From positions 1,160,082 to 1,224,081 of the forward strand of contig NZ_JAPVBL010000001.1 of NCBI RefSeq assembly GCF_026967935.1: a stretch of DNA of 64,000 bases, in the 5' to 3' direction. The translations under genes and the position numbers were made by a program. The notes below the pieces were generated by a model. It made no database searches and was not told where the DNA came from. It saw only the letters and a list, made by a program, of their open reading frames with translations. The DNA is from Modestobacter sp. VKM Ac-2982. Lineage in GTDB: Bacteria; Actinomycetota; Actinomycetes; Mycobacteriales; Geodermatophilaceae. Numbering within the stretch: position 1 is the first letter of the stretch; each line of letters starts with the position of its first letter. Below are positions 38,915 to 47,929 of this stretch, in pieces.

Positions 38915-39994
38915 GTGAGCAGCAGCACCGGAGCCGGCAGCGACCGGCTCGCCGGCCTGCTCGCCGAGCACCGTGAGCTCGAGGCCGAGCTCGCCGACCC
39001 GGCGGTGCACGCCGACGCCGCGCGGGCCCGCCGGCTGGGGCGGCGCTACGCCCAGCTCGCGCCGGTCGTGGAGACCGCACGGGCCCTGGACGCGGCGGCC
39101 GACGACCTCGCCGCCGCCCGCGAGCTCGCCGGCGAGGACGCCTCCTTCGCCGCCGAGGCCGAGGAGCTGGCCGGCAGCGTCGGTGAGCTGACCGGCCGGC
39201 TCACCGAGCTGCTGCTGCCCAAGGACCCCGACGACGAGAAGGACGTCATCCTCGAGATCAAGGCGGGGGAGGGCGGGGCGGAGTCGGCGTTGTTCGCCGG
39301 CGACCTGCTGCGGATGTACCTGCGCTACGCCGAGCGGCGCGGCTGGGCGACCGAGGTCCTCGACGCCGTCCCGGCCGAGCTGGGCGGGTACAAGGACGTC
39401 GCCGTGGCGATCAAGTCGCGCACCGACGAGGGGATCTTCTCCCGGCTGAAGTTCGAGGCCGGGGTGCACCGCGTGCAGCGGGTCCCGGTGACCGAGTCCC
39501 AGGGCCGGATCCACACCTCGGCGGCCGGGGTGCTCGTGCTCCCCGAGGCCGAGGAGGTCGACGTCAGCGTCGACCCGAACGACCTGCGCATCGACGTCTT
39601 CCGCTCCTCCGGGCCAGGCGGGCAGAGCGTCAACACGACCGACTCGGCGGTGCGGATCACCCACCTGCCCTCGGGGATCGTGGTGAGCTCGCAGAACGAG
39701 AAGAGCCAGCTGCAGAACCGGGAGTCCGCGCTGCGGGTGCTGCGTTCCCGCCTGCTCGCCGCCGCGCGGGACGAGGCCGCCGCCACCGCGTCGGACCAGC
39801 GGCGCAGCCAGGTGCGCACGGTCGACCGCAGCGAGCGGGTGCGCACCTACAACTTCGCGGAGAACCGCATCGCCGACCACCGGGTCGGCTTCAAGGCGCA
39901 CAACCTCGACCAGGTGCTGGACGGCGACCTGGACCCGGTGCTCGACGCGCTGACCGCGGCCGCGACCGCCGAGCTGCTGGCGGCCGGCTCCTGA
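38915..39994 (+). CDS. prfA: Peptide chain release factor 1
   Basis: 359 residues. It reads UAA and UAG and releases the peptide. The GGQ loop is in [20 protein letters not shown], and the codon-recognition region reads [16 protein letters not shown]. There is no programmed frameshift, which argues for RF1, not RF2. GTG 38915 is seven bases after GGAGG; GTG 38909 overlaps the ribosome site. The stop overlaps the apparent CTG start of prmC. Confidence 0.95.
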   Translation: MSSSTGAGSDRLAGLLAEHRELEAELADPAVHADAARARRLGRRYAQLAPVVETARALDAAADDLAAARELAGEDASFAAEAEELAGSVGELTGRLTELLLPKDPDDEKDVILEIKAGEGGAESALFAGDLLRMYLRYAERRGWATEVLDAVPAELGGYKDVAVAIKSRTDEGIFSRLKFEAGVHRVQRVPVTESQGRIHTSAAGVLVLPEAEEVDVSVDPNDLRIDVFRSSGPGGQSVNTTDSAVRITHLPSGIVVSSQNEKSQLQNRESALRVLRSRLLAAARDEAAATASDQRRSQVRTVDRSERVRTYNFAENRIADHRVGFKAHNLDQVLDGDLDPVLDALTAAATAELLAAGS

Positions 39995-40866
39995 CCGCCG
40001 CCCGCACCCTGCTCACCGACGCCGCGCGGCGGCTCGCCGATGCCGGGGTGGAGTCGCCGCGGGTGGACGCCGAGCTGTTGCTCGCCGCCGTCCTGGGCAC
40101 CTCCCGCGCCGCCCTGCTCACCGCCGGTGACGTGCCCGCGGCCGCCGCCGAGCGGTTCACCGGGTGGATCGAGCTGCGCGCCGACCGGGTGCCGCTGCAG
40201 CACCTCACCGGCACCGCTCCGTTCCGGCACCTCGAGCTCGCCGTCGGGCCCGGGGTGTTCGTGCCCCGCCCGGAGACCGAGCTCATCGCCGGCTGGGTGC
40301 TCGAGCGCGTCGCCGGGCAGGACGCGCCGCTCGTGGTCGACCTCGGCAGCGGGTCCGGGGCGATCGCGCTGTCGGTGGCCCACGAGCACCCCGGCGCGCG
40401 GGTGGTCGCCGTGGAGCGGGACGCCGGGGCCATCGAGTGGACCCGGCACAACGCCCGCACCCGGGCCGCGGCCGGCGACGCCCCGGTCGACGTGCGCGCC
40501 GGGGACATGACCGACCCGTTGCTGCTGGCCGAGCTCGACGGCACCGTCGACGTCGTCGTCTCCAACCCGCCCTACGTGCCGGACGGCGCCGGGCTGCCCC
40601 GGGAGGTCGCCGAGCACGACCCGCCGCTGGCGCTGTGGGGCGGGCCGGACGGGCTGGACGTCGTCCGTGGCCTGCTGGGCACCGCCGCCCGGCTGCTGCG
40701 GCCCGGCGGGTGGCTGGGCATCGAGCACGCCGATCAGCAGGGGGCCTCGCTGCCGGCGCTGGTGCGGGCTCACGGCGGCTGGGCCGGGGTGGCCGACCAC
40801 GCCGACCTCGCCGGCCGGCCGCGCTACACCACGGCTCAGCTGGCCGGGCACCACTCCGCCACGTAG
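39991..40866 (+). CDS. prmC: Release factor glutamine methyltransferase (probable CTG start)
   Basis: 291 residues. It methylates the Gln of the GGQ motif in RF1/RF2, so it acts on the product of the gene just before it. Motifs: [17 protein letters not shown] (SAM loop), [10 protein letters not shown] and the catalytic [12 protein letters not shown]. The family N-terminus ([20 protein letters not shown]) requires a start well before GTG 40048, and no ATG, GTG or TTG is in frame. CTG 39991 forms a CTGA overlap with the prfA stop, equivalent to the GTGA junctions elsewhere. Its 3' end overlaps the convergent GH114 gene by 31 bases. Confidence 0.93.
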   Translation: MTAARTLLTDAARRLADAGVESPRVDAELLLAAVLGTSRAALLTAGDVPAAAAERFTGWIELRADRVPLQHLTGTAPFRHLELAVGPGVFVPRPETELIAGWVLERVAGQDAPLVVDLGSGSGAIALSVAHEHPGARVVAVERDAGAIEWTRHNARTRAAAGDAPVDVRAGDMTDPLLLAELDGTVDVVVSNPPYVPDGAGLPREVAEHDPPLALWGGPDGLDVVRGLLGTAARLLRPGGWLGIEHADQQGASLPALVRAHGGWAGVADHADLAGRPRYTTAQLAGHHSAT

Positions 40867-41612
40867 GCAGGGTCGCCCGGTACCGAGACCGCCAGGTCGC
40901 GGCGCTGCACGCTCAGGCCCGCGACACCGCAGGCCGCGGCCAACCCCTCGTCGGTGTACTCGACGTCGAGCACCACGTCGTAGGCGTCGGTGAAGGCCGA
41001 GCACTCGTCGTAGGCGCCGCAGTCCTCGACCACGGCGAAGTCGAACCCCAGGCCCGTGCCGGCCAGCTCGGGGGCGTTCTTCTGCGCGACGGCAAGACCG
41101 GCGGCGTGCGCCCGGTCGACCAGCAGCCGCGCCATCGCCGCCGCGTCGGCCCGGTCCAGCAGACCCCCGGACCGGGTCCAGCTGTCCAGGTTGTCCAGCT
41201 CGACGGCGGCGAACCCGTCGGCGGCGCAGCCGGTGAGCCAGCCGCCCACCCGCTCGGCGAGACGCTCGCGCCGATCGGCGGTGGAGACGTCCAGCAGGTG
41301 CTCCCCGGGCCAGTCCGGGTCCTCGACGAGGGCGCCGCCGTCGCGCAGCAGCAGGTCGGCGGGGAGCTCCCTGGTGCCCGGCTGGCTCTGGAACGCGTTG
41401 ACGTAGCAGACCGGGTACCCGTCGTCCGCCGGCTCGGCGGTGCGGTCACGGACCACCACCTGCACGCCGTCCGCCGGCGGGTGGGCCCCGCCCAGCTGGT
41501 AGTCGAAGCGGGCTCCGGTGGCCGGTGTGCTGACCTGCGCCGCGGGCGCCCCGGCCTCCCCGCAGCCGGCCAGCAGCAGCACGAGGGACGTCGCCACCGC
41601 CCACCTGTGCAC
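40836..41612 (-). CDS. GH114-like (endo-alpha-1,4-polygalactosaminidase family) lipoprotein
   Basis: 258 residues. A short lipoprotein signal (VATSLVLLLAGC, lipid Cys about 18) is followed by a TIM-barrel domain: FDYQLGGAHPP, VCYVNAFQSQPGTRELP, DVSTADRRERLAERVGGWL, GFAAVELDNLDSW (acidic catalytic strand) and GLAVAQKNAPEL. The family cuts alpha-1,4-galactosamine polymers; substrate in this bacterium is unknown. GTG 41612 lies eight bases after TAAGCT, a leaderless pattern. It interrupts the conserved prmC-tsaC order. Confidence 0.88.
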   Translation of the reverse strand: MHRWAVATSLVLLLAGCGEAGAPAAQVSTPATGARFDYQLGGAHPPADGVQVVVRDRTAEPADDGYPVCYVNAFQSQPGTRELPADLLLRDGGALVEDPDWPGEHLLDVSTADRRERLAERVGGWLTGCAADGFAAVELDNLDSWTRSGGLLDRADAAAMARLLVDRAHAAGLAVAQKNAPELAGTGLGFDFAVVEDCGAYDECSAFTDAYDVVLDVEYTDEGLAAACGVAGLSVQRRDLAVSVPGDPAYVAEWCPAS

Positions 41613-41620
41613 GAGGCCGC

Positions 41621-41626
41621 AGCTTA
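41621..41626 (-). promoter_or_regulatory. -10 hexamer of the GH114-like gene
   Basis: TAAGCT on the minus strand, eight bases before GTG 41612. Confidence 0.5.
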
Positions 41627-41647
41627 GGTGGAGCAGACTGCGCACTC

Positions 41648-42289
41648 GTGCCCGACGTCTATGACTGCAGTGACCCCGACCAGCGCGAGGCCGGGCTGAC
41701 CGAGGCCGCCATGGCGCTGTCCCGCGGGGAGCTGGTCCTGCTCCCGACCGACACCGTCTACGGCGTGGCCGCCGACGCCTTCACCCCGGCCGCGGTGGCC
41801 CGGCTGCTGGCGGCCAAGAACCGGGGCCGGAACATGCCGGTCCCCGTGCTGGTGGGGGAGGCGTCGACGCTGGCCGGGCTGGTCGTCGTCGTGCCCCCGG
41901 TCGCCCACCAGCTGGCCGAGGCCTTCTGGCCCGGCGGGCTGACCCTGGTGGTCGAGCATGCGCCGTCGCTGGCATGGGACCTCGGGGACGCCGAGGGGAC
42001 GGTCGCCGTCCGGCTGCCGGACGACGACGTCACCCGGGACCTGCTGCGCCGCACCGGCCCGCTGGCGGTCTCCAGCGCCAACCGGTCCGGCCGGCCGGCC
42101 GGTACGACCGCGGCGGAGGCGGCCTACCAGCTGGGCGAGCACGCGGCGGTGGTCCTGGACGGCGGGCCACGCACCGGGTCGGCGCCCAGCACCATCGTCG
42201 ACTGCACGGCCCCGACCCCCCGGGTGCTGCGTCTGGGTGCGATCAGCCTGGAGCAGCTCCGCGAGGTCGTCCCGGAGATCACTGACTGA
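41648..42289 (+). CDS. tsaC: L-threonylcarbamoyladenylate synthase (Sua5/YrdC family)
   Basis: 213 residues, the YrdC domain alone. It makes threonylcarbamoyl-AMP for the t6A37 tRNA modification, using threonine made by the operon upstream. Motifs: LVLLPTDTVYGVAADAF, AAKNRGRNMPVPVLV (substrate-binding KxR), FWPGGLTLVVE and PLAVSSANRSGRPAGTT. GTG 41648 lies eight bases after CAGACT. Same relative place as M. tuberculosis Rv1301. Confidence 0.93.
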   Translation: MPDVYDCSDPDQREAGLTEAAMALSRGELVLLPTDTVYGVAADAFTPAAVARLLAAKNRGRNMPVPVLVGEASTLAGLVVVVPPVAHQLAEAFWPGGLTLVVEHAPSLAWDLGDAEGTVAVRLPDDDVTRDLLRRTGPLAVSSANRSGRPAGTTAAEAAYQLGEHAAVVLDGGPRTGSAPSTIVDCTAPTPRVLRLGAISLEQLREVVPEITD

Positions 42290-42731
42290 ACTGCGACCCT
42301 GACGGGCCGCCCCGCGGCCAAGGACCGTCCCCCGGCTGCGCGGAGCCGCTTCGTGCGATGCCGGCGGGACCCTCCGGGCCCGCGCCGGCCTCCCACAGTC
42401 GTCCTCCGGACGACGCCGTGGGCTGGTCTCGAGGTCGTCGTCAGGTGGTGGTCGCGTCTCGGGTGGTGTCGTCTCGGGTGGTCGCGTGATGGCTGTCCGG
42501 TCTCGCGGTCCGTGCGGTGGTGGGCCTGTCCCGAGATCGTGACCCGGTCCTGGCCGGAGGCCGCCCGCCGGCGGGGGACGAAACGGCTCGCCGCGCCCCG
42601 GGGGACGGCACCTGGCCGCGGTGCGATCCGGAGGATCGCGAGGTCATAGCGATACCGTGGTGCGACAGCCGCGCGCCTCTCACGACGAGTGCACGCGGGC
42701 ACCGGCACCGAGCAGCAGGAGTGCACCCGCG
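42290..42731 (+). other. 442-base region upstream of glyA
   Basis: No convincing coding frame. It has a 12-bp direct repeat GTCTCGGGTGGT (42456-42467 and 42471-42482), a perfect inverted repeat GCGATCC-N3-GGATCGC (42623-42639) and a TACCGT -10 hexamer (42653-42658), giving a leader of about 65 bases. I looked for ZTP and tetrahydrofolate riboswitch cores and did not find them. Confidence 0.5.
42623..42658 (+). promoter_or_regulatory. glyA promoter with upstream inverted repeat
   Basis: The 7-bp inverted repeat lies 13 bases before the TACCGT hexamer, covering the -35 position. It looks like an operator; the protein is unknown. Confidence 0.4.
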
Positions 42732-44039
42732 ATGAGCACCCCGGCCACCACCCCCTACTGGGGCCCCGACTTCGACGCCCTGGCCGACTTCGACCCGGAG
42801 ATCTCCGGAGTCGTCCTCGACGAGCTCGACCGGCTGCGGGGTGGGCTGCAGCTGATCGCCAGCGAGAACTTCACCAGCCCCGCCGTCCTGGCCGCGCTGG
42901 GCAGCACGCTGTCGAACAAGTACGCCGAGGGTTACCCGGGGCGGCGTTACTACGGCGGCTGCGAGGTCGTCGACCGCGCCGAGGAGATCGGCATCGCGCG
43001 CGGCAAGGAGCTCTTCGGCGCCGAGCACGTCAACCTGCAGCCGCACTCCGGCGCCAGCGCGAACCTGGCGGCCTACGGCGCCTTCCTGCAGCCCGGTGAC
43101 ACCCTGCTGGGCATGGCGCTGCCGCACGGCGGGCACCTGACCCACGGCACCAAGGTCTCCTTCTCCGGCAAGTGGTTCAACGCCGTGCAGTACGGCGTCG
43201 ACGAGAAGACCGAGCACATCGACTACGACCAGGTCCGCGACCTGGCCCGCGAGCACCGGCCCAAGCTCATCGTCGCCGGTGGCTCGGCGATCCCGCGGCT
43301 GATCGACTTCGCCGCCTTCCGGGAGATCGCCGATGAGGTCGGCGCGATCTTCATGGTCGACGCGGCCCACTTCATCGGCCTGGTGGCCGGCAAGGCGATC
43401 CCCTCGCCGGTGCCCTACGCCGACGTCGTCACGTTCACCACGCACAAGGTGCTGCGCGGCCCCCGCGGTGGGGCGATCGTCTGCAAGGCCGAGCACGCCA
43501 AGGCCATCGACAAGTCGGCCTTCCCGATGATGCAGGGCGGCCCGCTGATGCACGCCATCGCGGCGAAGGCGGTGAACCTCAAGGAGTGCCTGCAGCCTGA
43601 GTACCAGACCTACGCCCGTCAGGTGATCACCAACGCCCAGGCGCTGACCGAGGGCCTGGCCGCCGAGGGCCTGCGCCCCGTCGCCGGCGGCACCGACACC
43701 CACCTGGCCCTGCTGGACCTGCGCAAGGTGACCGACACCGCCGGCGAGCTGGTCACCGGGAAGGTGGCCGAGGCCCGCTGCGACGCGGCCGGCATCGTGC
43801 TCAACAAGAACGCCATCCCGTTCGACCCGCAGCCGGCCTCGGTCGCCTCCGGCGTCCGGGTCGGCAGCCCCTCGGTCACCACCCAGGGCATGGTGGAGAG
43901 CGACATGAAGTCGATCGCCTCGCTCATCGGCACCGCCATCCGGGACGCCGACGGCTCCCGGACGACCGAGGTCGCGGCCGGGGTGCGCGAGCTGGTCGGC
44001 GCCCACCCTGCCTACCCCGAGCCCACGCGCGTCGGCTGA
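42732..44039 (+). CDS. glyA: Serine hydroxymethyltransferase
   Basis: 435 residues. It interconverts serine and glycine, loading one-carbon units on tetrahydrofolate. Motifs: [58 protein letters not shown] and the PLP Lys in [17 protein letters not shown] 42732 with AGGAG 11 bases upstream. It is an extra gene between tsaC and wecA, an interval without glyA in M. tuberculosis. Confidence 0.97.
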   Translation: MSTPATTPYWGPDFDALADFDPEISGVVLDELDRLRGGLQLIASENFTSPAVLAALGSTLSNKYAEGYPGRRYYGGCEVVDRAEEIGIARGKELFGAEHVNLQPHSGASANLAAYGAFLQPGDTLLGMALPHGGHLTHGTKVSFSGKWFNAVQYGVDEKTEHIDYDQVRDLAREHRPKLIVAGGSAIPRLIDFAAFREIADEVGAIFMVDAAHFIGLVAGKAIPSPVPYADVVTFTTHKVLRGPRGGAIVCKAEHAKAIDKSAFPMMQGGPLMHAIAAKAVNLKECLQPEYQTYARQVITNAQALTEGLAAEGLRPVAGGTDTHLALLDLRKVTDTAGELVTGKVAEARCDAAGIVLNKNAIPFDPQPASVASGVRVGSPSVTTQGMVESDMKSIASLIGTAIRDADGSRTTEVAAGVRELVGAHPAYPEPTRVG

Positions 44040-44042
44040 GCC

Positions 44043-45293
44043 GTGCGCGAGTACGCCGTCGTCCTCCTCGCCGCCGCGCTGGTCACCTTCCTGGCCACGC
44101 CGGTGGTGCGGGTGGCGGCGGTCCGGTTCCGGGTGATGGCGGCGGTCCGTGACCGCGACGTGCACGTCATCCCGACCCCGCGGGGCGGGGGAGTGGCGAT
44201 GTACCTCGGCGTGGCGGCCGGCGTCCTGGTCGCCTCGCAGCTGCCCTCGCTGCAGCGGAGCTTCGAGTTCAGCACCCAGACGATCGCCGTCCTGGTGGCC
44301 GGCGGGCTGATCTGCGCCCTCGGGGTCCTCGACGACCGGTTCGGTCTCGACGCGCTCACCAAGCTCACCGGCCAGATCGCCGCGGCCGGGGTGATGGTGC
44401 TGCTCGGCGTGCAGCTGGCGTACGTGTTCCTGCCGGTCGCCGACATCGGCACGCTGTCCCTGGGCCCGGACGTCGGGGTGCCGGCGACGATCCTGCTGAC
44501 CGTCCTCACGGTCAACGCGCTCAACTTCATCGACGGGCTGGACGGCCTGGCCGCCGGGGTGTCGGCGATCGCGGCGCTGGCCTTCTTCGCCTACAGCTAC
44601 AACCTGGGCCTGGTCGGCTTCGACGACGTGGCCAGCGCGCCCGCCCTGATCACCGCCGTGCTCGCCGGGGCCTGCCTGGGCTTCCTGCCGCACAACTTCA
44701 GCCCGGCCCGGATCTTCATGGGCGACTCCGGCTCGATGCTGGTCGGGCTCATGCTGTCGGCCGCGGCGGTCTCGGCGACCGGACAGACCGACTCGCAGAC
44801 CCTCGGCTCGGCGGCCAGCCTGCTGCCGCTGACCCTGCCGCTCCTCGTGCCGATCGCGGTGCTCTTCATCCCGTTCATCGACCTGCTCATGGCCGTGGTG
44901 CGCCGCACCCGGCGCGGTCGGTCACCGTTCAGCCCGGACAAGATGCACCTGCACCACCGGCTGCTGTCGATCGGGCACTCGCACCGCCGGGCGGTGCTCA
45001 TCATGTACTTCTGGGCGGCGCTGCTCAGCTTCGGCGCCGTCGCCCTGTCCATCACCGGTGGCACCGTCGAGGTCCTGGTCATCGTCGGCGCCCTGCTCGT
45101 GGTGGGCGTCGTCGTGGTGCTGAGCCCCCGTGCCCGCCGCGCGGCGATCGCCGCCCGCGAGGCCGAGCTCGCGGCGATGAAGGACCGCAGCCGCGCCGCC
45201 CACCCGGCCAGCCGGGCGGTCCGGAAGGGTGCCGGGGCGCCACGTCCGCCGTCTCCTGCCGCACCGTCCACCCCGGCCGGGGTGCGCCGGTGA
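44043..45293 (+). CDS. wecA: Undecaprenyl/decaprenyl-phosphate GlcNAc-1-phosphate transferase (WecA/MraY family)
   Basis: 416 residues, about eleven membrane helices. It starts cell-wall linker synthesis by moving GlcNAc-1-P onto a polyprenyl phosphate. Motifs: VIPTPRGGGVAMYLG, LGVLDDRFGLDALTKL (DDxxD-like), NALNFIDGLDGLAAG, RIFMGDSGSM and the His-rich KMHLHHRLLSIGHSHRR loop. A basic, Pro-rich cytoplasmic tail follows. It starts three bases after glyA and overlaps the next gene (GTGA), as wecA precedes the atp operon in mycobacteria. Confidence 0.94.
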   Translation: MREYAVVLLAAALVTFLATPVVRVAAVRFRVMAAVRDRDVHVIPTPRGGGVAMYLGVAAGVLVASQLPSLQRSFEFSTQTIAVLVAGGLICALGVLDDRFGLDALTKLTGQIAAAGVMVLLGVQLAYVFLPVADIGTLSLGPDVGVPATILLTVLTVNALNFIDGLDGLAAGVSAIAALAFFAYSYNLGLVGFDDVASAPALITAVLAGACLGFLPHNFSPARIFMGDSGSMLVGLMLSAAAVSATGQTDSQTLGSAASLLPLTLPLLVPIAVLFIPFIDLLMAVVRRTRRGRSPFSPDKMHLHHRLLSIGHSHRRAVLIMYFWAALLSFGAVALSITGGTVEVLVIVGALLVVGVVVVLSPRARRAAIAAREAELAAMKDRSRAAHPASRAVRKGAGAPRPPSPAAPSTPAGVRR

Positions 45294-45760
45294 GCGGCGT
45301 CCGGACGACCGGGGACGCACCCTGGGACCTGTCCTTCCTCCGGGTCGGCCTGCTCGTCACCGCTGCGGTGACCGGCGTGGCCGCTGTCGTCGTCGGGGTG
45401 GCGCTGAGCTGGGCAGATGCGCTCACCGTGCTCATCGGCGCGGCGGTCGTCACGGCGTTCTTCTGCGTCTCGGGGCTGGTCGTGGCCTGGGCCGGCAAGG
45501 TGGACGACACCTGGACGATGCCGGCGGCCCTGGGCACGTTCGGGCTCAAGGCGCTGGTGCTGTTCCCGCTGCTGACCGGCCTGCCCGCCGAGGGGTGGCC
45601 GGACCGTCAGGTGCTGGCCTGGACCGTCGTCGTCGGTGCGTTGCTGTGGAGCGGCGTGCAGCTGCGCTGGGTGTGGACGCGGCAGCTGTTCTACGTCCCG
45701 CCGCCCACCCCACCGGGGGGTCGGCGGCATTCCCCGGAAAACCCGGCCCCGCCCGGCTGA
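45290..45760 (+). CDS. Small four-helix membrane protein upstream of the ATP synthase genes
   Basis: 156 residues with four hydrophobic segments (LRVGLLVTAAVTGVAAVVVG, DALTVLIGAAVVTAFFCVSG, LGTFGLKALVLFPLLTG, VLAWTVVVGALLWSGVQLRW). The layout and place match M. tuberculosis Rv1303 and the AtpI-like proteins often found before atpB. A role in ATP synthase assembly or ion uptake is inferred. GTG 45290 overlaps the wecA stop by four bases. Confidence 0.82.
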   Translation: MSGVRTTGDAPWDLSFLRVGLLVTAAVTGVAAVVVGVALSWADALTVLIGAAVVTAFFCVSGLVVAWAGKVDDTWTMPAALGTFGLKALVLFPLLTGLPAEGWPDRQVLAWTVVVGALLWSGVQLRWVWTRQLFYVPPPTPPGGRRHSPENPAPPG

Positions 45761-45766
45761 TAGTGT
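45761..45766 (+). promoter_or_regulatory. -10 hexamer inside the wecA-atp transition
   Basis: TAGTGT directly follows the stop of the Rv1303-like gene and ends eight bases before ATG 45775: a leaderless promoter that could start the atp operon proper. Confidence 0.5.
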
Positions 45767-45774
45767 CCGAACCG

Positions 45775-46098
45775 ATGGCCGAGGACACCTCCGAACCTGG
45801 GGGCGCACGACCACGACCTGCGCGTGCAGCTCGTCAGCCCAGCGGGGCTGACATGGGCTGGGCGGTCACCGGGACGCTCCTGTCCGGGATGGCGGTGTGG
45901 GGCGGGGTCGGGTGGCTGATCGACCAGTGGCTGGACACGCGAGTGTTCTTCCCGGTCGGGATCATCCTCGGCGTGGCAGTGGCCATCTACGTGGTGGTCA
46001 AGACCTATGGCGAACCCGACCCGGTCCCCGGGCGGAGTGCCGGACACCCCCCGGGCGGACGACGGAGCCGGCCCAGGACGCAGAAGGGACAACGGTGA
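45775..46098 (+). CDS. AtpZ/AtpI-type two-helix membrane protein
   Basis: 107 residues with two membrane helices (WAVTGTLLSGMAVWGGVGWL and FFPVGIILGVAVAIYVVVK) joined by a short IDQWLDTR loop, the AtpZ/AtpI pattern. Basic tails on both sides. Related proteins help assemble the c-ring or supply Mg2+; function here is inferred from place. Its stop overlaps atpB (GTGA). Confidence 0.85.
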   Translation: MAEDTSEPGGARPRPARAARQPSGADMGWAVTGTLLSGMAVWGGVGWLIDQWLDTRVFFPVGIILGVAVAIYVVVKTYGEPDPVPGRSAGHPPGGRRSRPRTQKGQR

Positions 46099-46922
46099 CC
46101 TCCAGCGCCCACGCGCTCGGCGACGTGCTCGCTGTGGAGAGCGACCCCGGCGGCGGCTTCACGCCCCCGGGCATCGGTGAGTTCTACCCCGAGGTTCTGA
46201 CCAGCTTCTCTGTGCTCGGTGTCGGCTTCGAGATCACCCGGATCACGATCATCGCCTGGGTGGCCACGCTGGCCATGATCGCCTTCCTGGTGGCCACGGT
46301 CCGCAAGCCGCAGATCGTCCCCGGCAAGATGCAGTTCATCGGCGAGACCGGCTACTCGTTCATCCGCGACGGGATCGCCCGCGACGTGGTCGGCCCCAAG
46401 GGCCTGCCGTTCGCCCCGTTCCTCGCCTCGCTGTTCTTCTTCATCCTGGCGAACAACCTGATGGCGATCATCCCGTTCGCCCAGATCTCGCCGATGTCGA
46501 AGTTCGCCTTCCCGCTGGTGCTGGCGCTGATCTGCTGGGTCGTCTACATCGTGGTCGGCATCAAGAACCAGGGGCTGTGGCCGTACTTCCGGGACATCAT
46601 GTTCCTGCCCGGCGTGCCCAAGCCGATGTACCTGCTGATCACGCCGCTGGAGCTGCTGCAGAACTTCATCGTCCGGCCGTTCACGCTGGCGATCCGGCTC
46701 TTCGCGAACATGTTCGCCGGCCACATGCTGCTGGTGACGTTCGCGCTGGGCGCCACCTACCTGCTCTCCGTCGGCAACTTCTCGGCCGTCTTCGGGCCGA
46801 TCTCCGCGCTGATGGCGATCGTGATGACGTTCTTCGAACTGCTGGTCATCTTCCTGCAGGCCTACGTCTTCACGATGCTGATGGGGACCTACCTCAACGG
46901 CTCCGTCGAAGCGGCGCACTGA
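46095..46922 (+). CDS. atpB: ATP synthase subunit a
   Basis: 275 residues, five to six helices. It forms the proton half-channels. The essential Arg is in [19 protein letters not shown], and the last helix keeps [23 protein letters not shown] 46095 overlaps the AtpZ-like gene by four bases. Confidence 0.97.
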   Translation: MTSSAHALGDVLAVESDPGGGFTPPGIGEFYPEVLTSFSVLGVGFEITRITIIAWVATLAMIAFLVATVRKPQIVPGKMQFIGETGYSFIRDGIARDVVGPKGLPFAPFLASLFFFILANNLMAIIPFAQISPMSKFAFPLVLALICWVVYIVVGIKNQGLWPYFRDIMFLPGVPKPMYLLITPLELLQNFIVRPFTLAIRLFANMFAGHMLLVTFALGATYLLSVGNFSAVFGPISALMAIVMTFFELLVIFLQAYVFTMLMGTYLNGSVEAAH

Positions 46923-46990
46923 CCCGCACCACGGTGGCCCGCACGCCGGGCCGCCCCCATGGACTGCACCACCCGCACGACCCCGCCAGC

Positions 46991-47010
46991 CGCCCGGTGA
47001 CCACCGGGCG
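46991..47010 (+). promoter_or_regulatory. Stem-loop between atpB and atpE
   Basis: CGCCCGGT (46991-46998) pairs with ACCGGGCG (47003-47010) around GACC, eight bases before the AGGAGG ribosome site of atpE. It could influence atpE translation or mRNA stability, since the c subunit is needed in excess. Confidence 0.4.
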
Positions 47011-47034
47011 ACGACACAGGAGGAACACCCCGCA

Positions 47035-47265
47035 ATGATCGAGGTACTCGCAGAGCTCGAGGGCAGCATCGGTTCGGTCGGCTACGGCATCGCCACGATC
47101 GGCCCCGGCATCGGTGTGGGCCTCGTCTGGGCCGCCTACATCCAGGCCACCGCTCGTCAGCCCGAGTCGGCTGGCCTGACCCGTACCTACGCCTTCCTGG
47201 GCTTCGCCCTGGCCGAGGCGCTGGCACTGATCGGCTTCGTCGCTCCCCTCGTCTACGGCACCTGA
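47035..47265 (+). CDS. atpE: ATP synthase subunit c
   Basis: 76 residues, two helices: [20 protein letters not shown], polar loop ARQPE, then [20 protein letters not shown] with the proton-carrying Glu61. Glu at this position and the GPGIGVG packing motif match mycobacterial c subunits. Preceded by a strong AGGAGG site. Confidence 0.97.
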   Translation: MIEVLAELEGSIGSVGYGIATIGPGIGVGLVWAAYIQATARQPESAGLTRTYAFLGFALAEALALIGFVAPLVYGT

Positions 47266-47266
47266 T

Positions 47267-47289
47267 CCGAACTCGTCGGACGAGTTCGG
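47267..47289 (+). terminator. Hairpin between atpE and atpF
   Basis: CCGAACTCG (47267-47275) pairs with CGAGTTCGG (47281-47289) around TCGGA, starting at the atpE stop. It may protect or partly end the atpE message, which is needed in excess over atpF. Confidence 0.5.
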
Positions 47290-47320
47290 TCACTGACACC
47301 CAGACGAGGACGTTGAGAGC

Positions 47321-47929
47321 ATGAGCATCCTGGCTGCGGAGAGCGCGAACCCGCTCCTCCCGCCCGTCGGCGAGATCATCGTCGGACTGATCGCCTTCGC
47401 GGTCCTGCTCTTCGTGGTGGTCAAGTTCGTCGCCCCGCGGTTCGAGCAGGTCTTCCAGGCGCGCCGTTCGGCCATCGAGGGCGGCATCGAGCGGGCCGAG
47501 GCCATGCAGGCCGAGGCCGAGGCGGCGCTGCAGCAGTACCGGGCCCAGCTCGCCGAGGCCCGCAACGAAGCCGCCCAGATCCGGGACTCCGCCCGGGCAG
47601 AGGGGCAGCAGATCATCGAGCAGCTGCGCGCCCAGGCCCAGGAGGAGTCGGCCCGGATCGTGGCCCGCGGCGAGGAGCAGCTCGCTGCCTCCCGTCAGCA
47701 GGTCGTGGCCGAGCTGCGCGGCCAGATCGGCACCCTCGCCGTCGAACTGGCCGGCAGGGTGGTCGGCGAGTCGCTGGCCGATGACGCCCGCCGCAGCGGG
47801 ACGGTCGACCGGTTCCTCGACGAGCTCGACGAGATGGCTGCGAGCAACCCCGCCGGGAACGGTGGGGCGCAGCCGGCCTCGGGCGCCGCGACCGGCAGCA
47901 CGGTCTACGTCCCCGAGGGCAACCGCTGA
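47321..47929 (+). CDS. atpF: ATP synthase subunit b
   Basis: 202 residues: one N-terminal helix (VGEIIVGLIAFAVLLFVVVK) and a long coiled-coil stalk (RRSAIEGGIERAEAMQAEAE onward), then a low-complexity tail (NPAGNGGAQPASGAATGST) that is longer than usual. b and delta are separate genes, unlike the mycobacterial arrangement with a b-delta fusion. The stop shares one base with the atpH start. Confidence 0.95.
   Translation: MSILAAESANPLLPPVGEIIVGLIAFAVLLFVVVKFVAPRFEQVFQARRSAIEGGIERAEAMQAEAEAALQQYRAQLAEARNEAAQIRDSARAEGQQIIEQLRAQAQEESARIVARGEEQLAASRQQVVAELRGQIGTLAVELAGRVVGESLADDARRSGTVDRFLDELDEMAASNPAGNGGAQPASGAATGSTVYVPEGNR

Noticed and set aside
40048-40050. GTG 40048 as the start of prmC
   Set aside because: It would remove the conserved N-terminal helix that is readable upstream in the same frame.
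42353-42649. 98-codon plus-strand frame before glyA
   Set aside because: Trp/Arg-rich translation with no ribosome site, poor codon bias and no resemblance to a family.
42290-42731. ZTP or tetrahydrofolate riboswitch before glyA
   Set aside because: The conserved cores of these riboswitches were looked for by eye and not found.
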